64,000 nt of DNA from Artemia franciscana (taxonomy: Eukaryota > Arthropoda > Branchiopoda > Anostraca > Artemiidae), in assembly GCF_032884065.1 (NCBI RefSeq), contig NC_088873.1:26459658-26523657 (forward strand), written 5' to 3'. The position numbers and the translations under genes were made by a program. Below are positions 33,519-46,029 of this stretch, one piece after another. Each line of letters starts with the position of its first letter. The stretch's first letter is position 1. The notes below the pieces were generated by a model. It had not been told where the DNA came from and made no database searches. It worked only from the letters and a program-made list of their open reading frames with translations.

Positions 33519-33567
33519 GAATCACCAAGCTCAAAAACTTTAGTAGAACCAAGCGCTGAAGTATAGC
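33519..33567 (-). CDS. TMX3: TMX3-like exon: start of mature N-terminus
   Basis: This 49-nt exon begins after a pyrimidine-rich acceptor ending in CAG and ends at a GTAAGT donor. It enters with two bases of a codon and leaves with two, and the exon at 27053 supplies the missing base. It encodes GYTSALGSTKVFELGDS, where the first residue depends on the missing upstream base. The KVFELGDS segment matches the beta-1 strand lead-in of the first thioredoxin domain in TMX3. Everything before it, normally the signal peptide, must lie in an upstream exon that I could not identify between here and the MRPS21 start. Confidence 0.8.
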
Positions 33568-34639
33568 CTGAAAAAAGATATAATAGGTTATCTTATTGAT
33601 AAAAAGATCTTATCACTAGAAAAAGGGCAGTAAACTGCAAAATAAAAAATATTCTATAAAACTTTTAGTATCAGCAGCATAACAATCACAACATGGAGTT
33701 CCAAGTTGGTATTGTACACTGATAGCAGTGAAAAAAATAAGTAGGCTATTACAATGTTGGAATCTAATTTAAATTTTTGAAAATTTGAGTATTCAGTCTA
33801 AACTTTCGATCAGTAATAGATTTGTGCAATGGAATTTTAACAGTATTTTTACAAACAAATTAGGGATGGATGGGGAGGAGGATAACTAATCATATGGATT
33901 GAAAACCTGCAAACTTTTTTTGTAACTCTACATTCGTCTAAATAAATGCATGTAAAGATCATATATTAATTACAGAAAAAGTTCTGATTTATTGTCTAAA
34001 ATAATGGAGGTCACAAGTCAATGCCACCAGATTTGTTTCCTTAATTAATGTTCTCTTGGTCCTGAAATTTTAGTTGGACTGCGTATATGGCCTATTATTT
34101 TTTAGCAGCCCCACATAAAAATGGGAAAAAAAAATATTTATTTGTGCTAAGAGCCAACGAAATTATTAATAATTCGCAATTTCAACAAAATTACGAATTC
34201 CAAAAATTACTTTCCTCATTAATCTCCACTTGGAAGTTTTGCCAACACTGCCTAAACTAGTCTCACATTTGTTTGCTGCATTGGAGCCAACCTGGTCAAG
34301 GAACATGTGATTATCATTTTCAAGCCAATAGCAAAGACGAAATGTAAAGCGCTGGCTGATCAAATGTTGCGTCTTAACTGTTTCGAAAGAATAGTTTTTT
34401 GGTCCATTTTTGTGTTAAGCAAATTACTTAAAGTTTCCTCTGTGAATAAATACACCATTGATTAAATGACTAGTGCATATAAGTTTCATGTGTTTCAGAA
34501 AAAAATTACTGGTCTTTCCTGGGCAATACAATATTTAGGAAAAAAAGAAATATTTTGCATTTTTTTTCCTTTCCCTAAACATAATACTTAGTCACCTCGC
34601 CTTTCCTGGAATTTTTTGACTCAATCAAATTTCCTCTGG
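33568..34639. other. unassigned; expected to lie on the TMX3 5' side
   Basis: The signal-peptide exon of TMX3 should be in this direction, but no minus-strand start codon followed by a hydrophobic segment and a phase-matching donor was found. Confidence 0.3.
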
Positions 34640-36330
34640 AGCCAATAGCCCTAAAACCTTTTGGTGGATTGAAGACACGCATGTATTGGTCTTCTGCATT
34701 TGCGCGGTTTTAACCTAAAATATAAAGTCCTCTTATCTCCCCTCCCCAAACAACACTCTACACTCAACACTCTACAAAATTTCTACTTGATCCTCCCAAG
34801 CCTTTCCTTAGACATAGCAGATATGCAATTTTGATAGCTTAAATACATGGTTTTGTTCAGATTACCTGTGCCTCTCTCTCCAGTTGCCCCCCAACACTCC
34901 TTGGAGGCTAAAATTAATCCCCAAAGCCATACTCAGAATACTACATATATGGCGTTTTAATCACCCAGCAGCACATAGCATATACTGATCTTAACAAAGA
35001 ATATATCTTGGTTAGCCTATAATTAACCAAGAACAGATTATAGGTCTAATAAGAATTTATAGTGCAAAAGCATTTAAGGTAGACAAAGAACCTTTTTAAC
35101 AACCTCCCATCCTCTTCTCATCCCTCTCAAGTCAAAATTTGAGGTACACCTGGCCTCCCTAACCCACCCTGATAGTTTCAAATGGGTACCCCAATCCATT
35201 CCCAAGATATTGCAGACATTATATTTTGATTACCTAGTACTACACACAATGTTTTAATTTATTTTACTATTTAGACGTGAAAAGATTCTGATTCTCAAAG
35301 GGGGTTGCACAAAAACATTTAGATAGATCAGAGACATGAGGCTTTCAGCCATTGACCCCCCAAGATATAAAAATTATCCCCCAAATATATAAAAACGAAA
35401 ATAAATAAATGTATTTTCTTTCCAGTAAAATACAAATAACATCCTGGCTTTCAGAGAACTTAGGGGAAGGGGATCAGCCCAACTTTTATTTGTAATAGTT
35501 TATGTTTATCTTATGTTTTGTTTAGGGTTCAACTCAATCTGGGTTTGTTTATGGTTCATTTATTCTCTCAGATGAATTTCTGTTAGTTTTAAGTTTGAAC
35601 CAGTATATGAAGCTTGCCTTAGGCTTTAAATGGATCTTTAGTTTTTGTTCATTTTTTGGAAAGCACTTAATTTAATTCAATTTATAAATTGTTTTTTGTG
35701 TGGCAGAGATTGATTATTGGTTAATTGTAAGAAAATATATGAAGAATTTTTTGTTTTCTGCTTAAGAACAAAATGTTGGAAATAAAATAAATTTTTCAGT
35801 AAAATTGTAATATTCAGCCATATCTTTTTGAAACAACCTCTTAATAATATATTTACTATTAAATCTGGGGTGCAGATATGCTATATTAACCACCTAGATA
35901 GGTGTAGTGTCTAATAATTTACTTCAACCCCTCCTCCAAAGTCAAAATTTCAGGCCAACCTGGTCCCTCACTGTTTTCTAAAATCTCTTTTGTCTTCCCA
36001 AGATATTGTTGTTGGTGCACAAGTGGTACCCAAAACAAATGCATGAAAATAATTTTGATATTCTGGCTTCAAACAGTGTTTTTGGATTTATATTGCTACT
36101 TCACTGGGTAAATATTTTAAGCTACATGGACTTATAGGCCTGGTTCCAAAATTTTAATCGGATTGGAGTTTAAAAAAAATTATTCCCCCTTCCATCAAGT
36201 CAAGATTAGTTTGTCCCCCCTTCCCCCATAAAAAAAATCCAGAAGATTTCAACTTAATCTCTCAAACCATTCATGGAAACTCCAGAAGCATTCTTTTGAT
36301 AAATTGGCAACAATTTCTGTTGATTTCATG
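34640..36330 (-). repeat. diverged roughly 300-bp repeat, block 3 (reverse orientation)
   Basis: The phrases of blocks 1, 2 and 4 occur here as reverse complements: CTTAGACATAGCAGATATGC, ACTCCTTGGAGGC, CCAAGATATTGCAGACATTA, GTACTACACACAATG and CCTAGATAGGTG among others. There are at least three successive units, interrupted around 35420-35860 by other AT-rich sequence. Confidence 0.58.
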
Positions 36331-37039
36331 TACCTTGGAACTTTACTATGAATAAAGTTCATTTTAAAGTTTATTGTACAAAAATATTTAAATGTTATCA
36401 GATAAACGTTTAGGTAGATCAAATTTGTCTCAATATAGATGCCTTGGATGATGGAAAGTCAATGCCAGATAAAAAACACTCCTCAAACAATACATAGAGT
36501 TGTTTTCTGGTACTAGAAAAACATAAGGTGAGTGGAAGATTCACCCCAAGGAAGGATCTATATGGGCAATATATCCTGCTAGGAAAGTGCCTGTTGTGAT
36601 ACAAAAAAAAGTAAAAAAAAGAGCTGGATGGACTTGAAATATTGGGAATTATAGAAAATATGGAAGAACTTACTGATTGGGTCAACTCAATGGAACTAGT
36701 TGAAAAAAAGGAAGGAGGTTTGTGACTTCACCTTGATCTGATGGATCTCAACAAGGCCATCAAGCACCCTCACTCCCTGATCCCAACTTTCAAATGACAA
36801 GTTGAACAACAGGCAGAAATTAATAAAGTTTTTTTTTAATGAAAGTTACAAGAATCTTCCAGGGGAGATTATCAGCAGGATGTTCTGTGAGAAAATTTTC
36901 ATCAGGGATGAATTGTCCAGAGAGAGCTTTTTAGGGGAGAGTGGATTTTATGAAACAGGAATTTTTTATGTAGGGGGATTTTCAAAGATGGGGGAAGGCA
37001 GATTTCCTGGCATTATTTGAAAAAAAAATCAATAAAAAA
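36331..37039. other. unassigned sequence
   Basis: Short frames on both strands have no recognised features; the region between repeat block 3 and the foldback copy is otherwise plain. Confidence 0.3.
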
Positions 37040-37365
37040 ATAATCTACTTAAGTAAAGCAGGGAGCAGCATTAAAATTTAAACAAACAGAAATTATTCAT
37101 TATGCTAGGGAGCTGCTCCCCCCTCAAACCATTGCTCATTATGCTCAAATCTGATTTTTTTTTTCTAAAGAAGATTCTTTACAAATGACTCCTGTCACAC
37201 AAGGGTCATTTAATTGTAATAAGAAGCTTTCTGAAAGCAATAAAACAGTGCAATGTAAAAAGTGAAGGTTTAAGGAGGGGACAGTTCCCTTCATATACAG
37301 GATGATTTCTATTTGTTTTATATTTAATATTGCTTCTTACTCATATTTAAAAAAATAACATTTAT
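37040..37365. mobile_element. divergent foldback-family copy g
   Basis: The left arm GCAGGGAGCAGCATTAAAAT with ACAAACAGAAATTATTC is mirrored by the right arm ATGATTTCTATTTGTTTTAT with TATTGCTTCTTACTCAT. Inner GGAGCTGCTCCCCCCTCAAA pairs loosely with TTTAAGGAGGGGACAGTTCC. Arms of about 100 bp surround a centre of about 110 bp. It is the most diverged copy of the family in the window. Confidence 0.6.
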
Positions 37366-38689
37366 TTAATTAATTTTAAAAGCTTTTTCTACAAAACAAG
37401 TTTTTAAAGAAAAGTAAAGAGCTCAATTAAGCTAAAAATGAGCAAAAATAAAGTCAAATAGTCTTCCAAGTGTAAAACAACTTCAAATCATTATCAATAA
37501 ATAAATGAAACATAGAACAAACAGAAATTAAAATAAATAGCAGAGTGAAACTCAAAATGAGCAAAAACCAGAACATAATTTGCACTTTACTGAAAAAAAA
37601 ATAACAAATGACCATCGATTGTTAGTTCAATTGACATATACTGATTTTTATTCCTTAAAGATCTGATAATTTTTTCTTTATTAAAGTGAAAAATAGAAGA
37701 CTTTAATTTTATGTTCTGGTTTTGAGAAGGCATGATGGTTATCAGCCCTACTCAAACTTATTTTTGCTTGTTTTGAATCTCATTTGGCTATTTACTGTAA
37801 TTTCTGTATTTAAAAAAAAGTATTTTTAATTTAATTTTACACAAGTGCTGTGGTTGACCTGAAAAATAAAACTTATTATCATTCCCAAAAGATTCTATCT
37901 ATGCTCTTTGACAACCTGGATACACTTACACTCTTTTTACTTATTTAAATTGTAAGAGTATAGGAAGTAGCCTAATAGTAGAAGCCTCAAAAGTTTCAAC
38001 TTACCCCCAGTTGTTTTCAATATAATGCTGAGGTGTCTTATTGGCAACCAAAAATACAATGCCTTTTGATTTAGTTTAAAGCAACATTTAGTTTTAAAGC
38101 ATAATGGACCAATTGCATGGTTGTGGAGAGTTGACATGCCCAATATCCCTAAGGACATAGCTGCAATGGTCTGTTCTACTATACTGAACAAAACGGCTAT
38201 CTCAAAATTTTAACTGGATGCATTTGGAAAAATGATTGGGCTTGAGAGAAGGGCTGCTTGCCCTTCTCCTAGGCTTTGCCCTCTAGTCTCTTTTTACTCT
38301 TAAAAAGCAAAGCATATCAGAACTTTGAATTTTGAATCAAATTAGCTCTTCTAAAACTTTCAATGATATTTGTAGCTATTATAAAGTGGTGCTGTCTGTG
38401 ATATTGCTTATATGTCATTTTGAAAACCTATATACATACAGTTTTTTGTTTAATTGAAACTCCTCCTAAATATTCCCCAAGAATTTCACCTTAATATCCT
38501 TAGCATCATTAGTTATAGCAACTGTAGGGGCAGCATTCAAAGCATACATTTAGTGCCTAATGGCTATTTCTAAATCCCAAACAAATTACCCTTAAGGTCT
38601 TTGATATAAAGTGCACTGGTCTAAAAAAAATAAGACATTGTGCCTATATTGCTCTTTATTCTTTATTCATCATTGCTCTTTTCTTTTTC
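37366..38689. other. unassigned sequence
   Basis: No gene was recognised. A region near 38150-38290 (ACTGAACAAAACGGCTATCT followed by CAAAATTTT) resembles the interior of the foldback element, so an old fragment of it is likely here. Confidence 0.4.
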
Positions 38690-41250
38690 CCTTCCTAGCT
38701 CATTTGAGTTAATAATCACTAGATATTTTAATTTTCCTGCAATTGAGTGGGTTGAAGGAACTGGACATATTTCATCTAATAGTAGAGACTCACCTTTTTT
38801 ACCTTGCCTATCAAATAATTTTCTTCATCAGACTATTGATAAGCCTACATGCTATAGAGCTGATCAGAATCCCTTGCTGTTAGACCTTGTCATTTTGCGT
38901 GATACTGATTCCCTCATTCGTAATGATTATTTACCGCCAATTGCTAGTAGTGACCACCTAGTTATTCTGTCTGTGTTGTCCCTAAATAGTTGTCCTCAAC
39001 CTAAATTTCGTCCTCAGACTTTCACAGACTATGAGGCAATACAGCAGGAACTTTCATCTGCAAACTGGTCAATGCTTATCACCAGTGACATCAATGAGTC
39101 GTGGCTAAATTTCAAAAAAAAACTCTTCTTGCTCTTGAAAAGAAACATTCCAGGGTTATTTTTAGGAAACAGCCCAAAACACTTCTCTTCCTCACTAAGG
39201 AAGTTAAGAAGCTGATTAACCAGAAATCTAGAGCTTGGAAACAGTATATGAAGAAGAGGAACCAGGAGACCCTGTCATTTTATAAGGCAGTACGGAATCG
39301 TGTAACAGATTCTGTAAAAAAACTGAAATCTGCCTACAAGAAAAATTTGGCTTCTGAGATCAAGTTAAACCCAAAATCTTTTTGGAGACATGTCTCTTCT
39401 AAAAACCCAAATCATCATACTATTCCTGACCTTGTTGACCACAGTGCATTACACTCATCTCCAATAGATAAGGCTGACATTCTAAATGCATAATTTGCTT
39501 CTGCCTTTACCCAAAATTCAGGAAACCTCCTCACCAGATCCTCCATTGTATGAAGTGCTTTTCCCTATGCCTGATCTGTCAGTAGGTGAATTAATGGTTT
39601 TCAATAGCCTTGAGAAGCTTGATGTAAATAAATCAAAGGGACCAGACAGTGTTCATCCACGTCTTCTTAGAGAGTGTCGAAAAGCTCTCAGCTACCCCCT
39701 GTGCATGCTGTTCTGGTTATCTCTTCAAAATGGGGAACTACCGCATGATTGGAAAACATCTTATATAACCCCAATCCATAAAAAGGGACAAAGAGACTCA
39801 GCAGAGAATTACCATCCCATAAGCATCACCTCTGCAGTTGTTAAGGTGCTTGAGAGATTTGTTAATAAAGCTCTAATTGAACATCTTGAGGTCAATAATA
39901 TCCTTTCCACATCACAACATGGTTTCAGATCTGGTAGATCTGTGGACACTAACCTTATCCAAACATATGAATTAGTGACTACACTGCTTGATGAGGGTTT
40001 TCCTGTCGACATGATTCTTCTTGATCTGTCCAAAGCATTCAACAAAGTTTGTCATGAATTCCTCATAATCAAATTGAGGGCTGCAGGTGTCAATGAAGGT
40101 GTTGTACAGTGAATTATGGGCTTCCTTTCTGAAAGATCACAGAGTGTCAGAATTTTTGATTTGCAAGGAACTCCTCATTTCTCTTCTCCCACAACTGTAT
40201 TAAGTGGCGTGCCCCAGGGCACTATTCTTGGACCAACACTTTTCAACTTCTATATTAACGGATTACCCACCCTTCTTTCAAATCTTATTACCCTTTACGC
40301 TGATGACTCAAAACTAGTTGGAAAAGTGGCAACTCCCTCTGACCAGCAATCAATTCAAACAGATCTTGATAGTCTAGTAAGATGGGCTAACATGTGGCTT
40401 CTGACTTTCAATGTTGAAAAATGCCAAGTAATTCATTTTGGCAAAAATAACAAGCATCATAAGTATTTCCTTCAAGACAACTTCCTTTCTGCTGTTTCTG
40501 ATGAAAGAGATCTTGGGGTTATTGTAGATCACCAATTAAAGTTTAGCAGCCATGCTAAGTCTGTTTCATCTTCTGCAAATAAAACCCTTGGTATCATAAA
40601 AAGAACCATCTCCAGCCAACACCCTAGAGTTCTTATGAAGTTATATAAGGCGCTTGTACGTCCGTGCCTGGAGGTTGGAATGTCATTGGCAGCCCCTTTC
40701 TTCAAAAAAGATAGGAAGTTGCTTGAGGATGTCCAGTGCCATGCCACTAAGATGGTTACCAACATGAATAAATTTCCATACGAAGAAAGACTATGTCATT
40801 TGAAGCTGCCAACGCTGACATACTGATGGAAAAGGGGTGACATTATTTTAACCAAAAAAATCCTCTCTAAAAATACCCTTCCCGGTCTCTTTGCACAGCC
40901 CTTGCATTCTGGTACTAGAGGACATTCTTTGAAGCTCTCCATGCAGCGTTCCACGAGTAGACATAGAAGCCACTTCTTCAGCCAAAGAATCATCAATATG
41001 TGGAACCAGCTCTCTGAAGAAACAGTTTCTGCTACTTCAACTGACATGTTCAAGTCCCACCTTGATAGGGAATGGCTCTGCCAGGAGCTCCTTTACAATT
41101 GGGAAGCTGCAGAGTCCTCTACAAGAGTCTAATCTAACAGCCACAATCTACACCAAACGAATTCTTTTTTTCTCATGGAGCATCACAAGGATGGATAATC
41201 CTTATATTGCTCCAAGCTGCAATTTAAGGTTTTAAGGTAATTTTAATACT
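38690..41250 (+). mobile_element. CR1-type LINE relic (endonuclease and reverse transcriptase)
   Basis: About 2.5 kb of a CR1-like non-LTR retrotransposon with few lesions. The endonuclease C-terminus begins at about 38700 (FNFPAIEW, LLLDLVI, SSDHLVIL; the residue pair before FNFP is changed). A frame shift lies in an A-run near 39110. A linker and the reverse transcriptase follow: KSKGPDSVHPRLL, AENYHPISI, QHGFRSGRSVDTNL, LLDLSKAFNKV, GVPQGTILGP and the catalytic YADD near 40298. The C-terminal DERDLGVIVDHQLKF and YKALVRPCLE regions are present. Stops at 39490 (after ADILNA), 40110 (TGA for the expected tryptophan) and 40824 interrupt it. The frame ends near 41130. It lies between the visible parts of the two host genes. 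Confidence 0.92.
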
Positions 41251-43126
41251 ACTGCACTCCCTATGATAATATAAATTTGTATATTATATGTTTTATATAT
41301 CTAGCTAGTTTTTTGAGCTAGCACCTCTTGAAATTATTAACAGGCAGGAGGACTGTCATGTAGGGGGGGGGGGGGATTGAGGGGATCTTCCTCCCAATTT
41401 TTGGGTCACTTGGTAAAAAAAGAGGTCAGTAAAATTGTGGTGCTTTGCAGCACAATTTTTATGACATCATTAAATTTCTTTGTTTGGTTCAATAAAGACC
41501 ACAAAAATTCTGATATGTCATCTGTAGAAATTCTGAATTGGGTTGGTAAAACACAGCAGTTTTACCAACTCTTGCTATAATTTTATAGATGATGCTATTA
41601 TTTTTCATTTGCTTAAATAAACATCATTAAAATAGTTACATGATATGTACCAGAATCTGAATCTTGGTTGGTAAATGCAGAGGTTTTACTTGTGTAGTGA
41701 TTTTATGTATTGTATTTAAAATGAACATTATGCTAATTTTTGACAAAAAGTTGGTAAAAAATAAACAGCCAGTTGGTAAAATATCAGAAAATTTTTTGTT
41801 GTTCATATTATTGATTTATGAATAAAATGAACACACCACTCAATGCCTTTTTTAAAGCTCTTGACAAATATAATAATTGCTTATATTACAAATTCAAATT
41901 TAAGCCATTTCAAGCTTTTGAGAATGACCAAAATATTTCTAGTTTTTGGATATAAAACAGGCTTGAAATAGCATAACCTAACTTAACCATTCTGAACCTT
42001 CTTTTATCATCTTTCATATTTTTGGTATTTTATTGAAAATGCAGTCAATAATATGAACAACAAAAAATTTACCACAATGTCTTGCTCCCTCTCCCCCCTT
42101 AACATATTGGCTAGTAACAACCCTGGCAGGCAGTATACCTAGGTTACTGATCTAGCTAGGCAAAAGACAACCATCAAACCTTCCCTATGCCTATTACATT
42201 GTTCTGTCTTCCTAAACCTAAATAAAGATTTAGAACAAAACAGAAGGGAAAGGCCAGAGGCTACTAAAACATGTAGGTTAATTAGGCTTAAAAAAAACTT
42301 GAGAAGGACAATTTAGATCATTTAAAAATTGAATTTATAATTCATTTGGTGTATTTTTCTTTATAAGTTGATCATTGGCTTGTTTTGCTCCCTGAGATAC
42401 TTGCCCTGCCCCTGCTAGATACAGCTCTGGAGCAAATTTTATTGTTTCTTTATTATTTTTTAGTTTTACTCCTTAATCTGTGACTATATAGCCTAAGACA
42501 ATCAGAGGAACTGGGAATGAGCTGTCAGGAACATAACTTCAACTATGGCAATAAGAATACCATAAGAAAGTTTAGTCTATAGTTTACGGATATATCTGGG
42601 ACCATTAGAGGGTTGGTTGTCAAACATGTGACAATGAACATCACAAAGAGCATAATTGAAGAAATGTAATGATGCTAGGCTGCTCTTTTTATTTTATAGT
42701 AATCACTCTCAAGAACAAACTATATCTGGTGATCCTCCCAGTAATTATTAAATTGTAACATATTTCAATAAGGTGCTTTTGGGCAACTGTAATTGCTTCT
42801 TAAAAGTAACCATGTAACATCTAGCCTAGGTGTATTTCATTAAGCTTATTCAACATGAGGAGTTTTTGGTTCTAGAGAAGTCCGGCACAAGAGTGTCTCC
42901 TGATAAAATTGCTGAAAAACAAAATGAACATTTAGTTCCAGGGCACTTACTACAAATTGAAACTAAAAACACAATGAAAAATTGTTGCATTTTGAAGATT
43001 GAAAAAGTTTGCCAAAATTGTATTTTTTTTGAAGTCCTTAAAGCTTCGGAAACTTGACAGAGATGGAAGATTGAATTTTCAAACGCAGTCCTTTTCAGTT
43101 ATAGCAAATTATTTAAACCTTCGACA
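41251..43126. other. sequence upstream of MRPS21
   Basis: No coding exon was recognised. A G-run of 13 bases is near 41363. The bases just upstream of 43127 presumably hold the 5' UTR and promoter of MRPS21, but no clear TATA or initiator element can be claimed. Confidence 0.35.
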
Positions 43127-43224
43127 ATGCTTAAACCCCTGATTCCTCAGAATATCAAATTTATTGCTAGAACAGTTCTAGTTAAAGACAACAACGTTGA
43201 TGATGCAATGAAAATAGTTAACAG
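43127..43224 (+). CDS. MRPS21: mitochondrial ribosomal protein bS21m, exon 1
   Basis: The exon opens at ATG 43127 and runs for 32 codons plus two bases to a CAG|GTAAGA-type donor (AACAG|GTAAGA). It encodes MLKPLIPQNI, then KFIARTVLVKDNNVDDAMKI and VN. The KFIARTV-LV block followed by a helix with NV--A---VNR is the family signature at the N-terminus. The next exon completes the arginine codon (AG plus A). The frame upstream is open back to a TGA near 43057 but has no other ATG, so 43127 is the natural start; bS21m normally starts close to this block. Confidence 0.9.
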
Positions 43225-45059
43225 GTAAGAATGAATGGTTAATATTGAACGAATCATTAATATATATGAATGAATCGTTAATATAATCCTTAAGTCTACA
43301 GGCTAGGCTGTTTGAGATTTAGCCAGCCCTGGTAAAACCAGATATCACTATATCTAAAGAAGGAAATAGGGCTACTTATATCATTTCTAAAAGTATGTCG
43401 CTATATCCCTACCTTTAGTGTCTGAATATATAGCCCAAATTATATTTATCTGGGTGTATTTATTTTTCCAGAAAATTCAAGAATTGAGAAATGTCATTTA
43501 ATGTAACACAATTGTTTTCAGCTTCATAACTTTGCTCAATCCCAATTTTAAAGGTTTTAAAGATATACAAATGCATTTTCTAAATTTTGAAAGAAAAAAG
43601 AAACCATTAATATGGCTTAAATCCTACTCAAATAACAGGAATTACATTTTCAAAACTATAGCCAGAGAAAAGAAACTCATTCCTGAAAATTAAGGTTAAA
43701 TGTTCTTTTGTCAAAATTTCAATAGGTGTAGACTTGTCATGTAAGCCAATTTCAGGACTCTCTTGAGGGAGAAGGAGAGGAGGTAGGTACTTCAAAATAC
43801 TTTCCTGGGACATACTTTAGCCTGTAGACCCATTCCCAAAAGTTTCATTTTCCTAACCTAAACCCTTTCCAAAATAGGCAAAAGTAGCTAAAATAGAACT
43901 TGATATAGAACTTCTTTGACAAGACTAGTGTTAAATATGTAATGAGAATGGTTAAAAAGAAACTTAAATTTCATTTAGTTCAGGATTATTTTTAATTAAG
44001 CATCTTTTTAATAAGGCAAAGTTATTTGTATGGTTTGTTGCTCTGGGTGAATGTGGCCCTCTCAGCTATCTTTTAGAATTATTGTATATTTAATAATATT
44101 GAATTTTTTCAATAATATTGAAAGATCCTGGACTAGCTACTACTTTCATATTATTGTTGTGTTATTGTATCTTTGCTGTCATGTTTATCTTTGTATTGTA
44201 GTGTAATTTGTTATTGTATCTTTATCTAGACCTAGAACATGTATGTGTGATTAATAAATAAATGAACTTGACTGTCTATGCAAAACACTTTTAAATTTTG
44301 GAAATTAGGCTAGTACTTCAAACATTCTTAAATGTTCACTTATATCATTCCTAAAAATACAGTCCTTTGGTCTCTTCTCACCACCTTCCTATTCAAAAAT
44401 TATATAGCCCAGGTAATAGGCTATGAGTTTTTTTTTTTCTGTATCATTGCTCTTTTTCTTATTAATTTGATGGGAAATACTAGGCCTAAAAAAGCATTAG
44501 AAAGAATAGAGTTTTACTATTGAAAATAAAAAGAGTGGGGCCTATGTACAATTTGGGCTAACATTTTTGCTCAATTAGGCTGGGGATGTGGGGTAAAATA
44601 AATTATTTTACTTTTTAAAATATGTAAATGTTTTAAAGCAGCCTACTTTCCAGAATTTAATAGTTTCCTTGTGGTTAAATATTTACTAAACATATACATA
44701 ATCCATTATTCAATCCTCTTTTTAAATATTGGCTGATCATCACTTACATCTCATGACCTTCTATTCCCTTTAATTTGACTATATATTAATTGAATATGTT
44801 CTAAAACCATTTCAAATGACAACTAGTGTTTTCCTCTCTGTATAATTCCCTGCCATGGACAATACCCTCAGACACAAAATTGAGCCATGTAAACTTGTAT
44901 TGCAAGTTTTAGTTCATTTATGTACACAGTTTGCTGTGGGCAGCTCTTGGATATAAAGCTGAAATATTCTTAAGGTTTAAACAAATTACACTGTCTTTGG
45001 TAAATTCCCTGTTGTTTTTACCCATGATCATTCTTAGGCAAAAGTTACCATTTTATGGT
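43225..45059. other. MRPS21 intron 1, unassigned part
   Basis: No gene was seen. A short repeat with ATATAGCCCAAATTATAT and a preceding TCATTTCTAAAAGTAT phrase near 43380-43445 recurs in altered form near 44335-44410 and 50580-50660. Confidence 0.4.
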
Positions 45060-45660
45060 TTCATAGCCAGTATGGTCTCAGAACATAATTACTTAGTAAC
45101 AACCTAGGGAAATGGTAATACAGTTTATTATTCTTATGCTTACTATTATGAGTACTAGGAACATCTGTTTTATCTGGCAAACGATTTGAAAAAGAAGTAT
45201 CAGGGTGAGGAGGTCTATGAACACTCTCTGAGGCTGGCTGGGTTTTATCATATTTTGCAGGGATGGAGGTCCTTTGGGTAGGCTTAAGATCAATTTGCCT
45301 AGTAGTAGGGTGACTACTAAACTGGTTTTGAAGTGGGAGGGGAAGAGGCTCAGTTTTAAAATTTGGGAGTAAATTGAGAGAGCCCTGGGTAAAAGTTTCC
45401 AGATGTTCAAACAATTCTGCAAGATCAGTTTCTTCTAATAGTGAAAACCTGTTACTGAGTGGGATTGCTGCTGTGAGCTGCTGTGGTTTAGTGGGAGTGC
45501 TGGCTGGTGCTATAGACAAGGCTGAGGTGGGGGAAGTGGGTTGGGTAGACACAGGAGGGAGCAAAAATGTGTGTGAGGGAATTTGGGTGGGTGTGTAAAA
45601 CTCTGGCCTTTGGTATGCAGAAGAAGTTGGATGCGTCCAGGAGAGCTCTAGAGGAACCAA
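45060..45660 (-). mobile_element. inverted fragment of the Jockey-type LINE 5' region
   Basis: The minus strand has an open frame of 199 codons (45660 to 45061). It starts proline- and threonine-rich (for example PVSTQPTSPTSALS), then carries the LLEETDLAELFE block and ends HFPRLLLSN. The latter half is the mirror of 45676-46029 on the plus strand. This is the region between ORF1-like sequence and the endonuclease of the LINE that continues at 46271, so the fragment lies head to head with that element. It is not a host gene. Confidence 0.8.
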
Positions 45661-46029
45661 GTTGTAATGATTTTGCTATTAGAAGAAACTGATCTTGCAG
45701 AATTGTTTGAATGCCAGGAAACTTTTACCCAGGGCTCTGTCAATTTACCCCCAACTTTTAAAACTGAACCTTTTCCCTTCCCACTTCAAAACCAGTTTAG
45801 TAGTCACCCTGCTACTAGGCAAATTGATCTTAAACCTACCCTTAGGACCTCCATCCCTGCAAAATATGATAAAACTCAGCCACCCCCAAAGAGTGTTCAT
45901 AGACCTCCTCACCTTCATGCTTCTTTTTCAAATCATTTGCCAGATAAAATGGGTGTTTCTAGTACTCATAATAGTAAATATAAGAATAATAAACTACGTT
46001 ACCATTTCCCTAGGTTGTTACTAAGTAAT
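45088..46029. repeat. 354-bp inverted repeat with 234-bp spacer
   Basis: The arms 45088-45441 and 45676-46029 are equal in length and reverse complements of each other with roughly one difference per ten bases. They end at CTATTAGAAGAAACTGATCT on the inner side and TTACTAAGTAAT on the outer side. Both encode the same protein stretch. Confidence 0.9.

Larger units (their letters stand above)
3371..33567 (-). other. TMX3: TMX3-like gene, partial span (four exons, minus strand)
   Basis: Four exons in order on the minus strand (33567-33519, 27053-26850, 14058-13875, 3448-3371) join with consistent splice phases and give one continuous reading frame resembling TMX3, a thioredoxin-related transmembrane protein of the ER that oxidises and isomerises disulfides. 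Every junction is GT-AG. The three introns are about 6.5, 12.8 and 10.4 kb and hold the RTE, CR1 and foldback repeats listed separately. The signal-peptide exon (expected above 33567) was not found. The rest of the thioredoxin-like domains, the membrane segment and the C-terminal tail lie mostly left of the window. The symbol rests on domain order and motif likeness, not on a search. Confidence 0.85.

Noticed and set aside
36419..36685. Candidate signal-peptide exon of TMX3 on the minus strand.
   Set aside because: It is serine-rich without a clean hydrophobic core, and the possible donor does not give the needed phase with the exon at 33567.
45061..45660. Host gene for a proline-rich protein on the minus strand.
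   Set aside because: The second half is an inverted copy of LINE sequence that continues into endonuclease and reverse transcriptase on the other strand.
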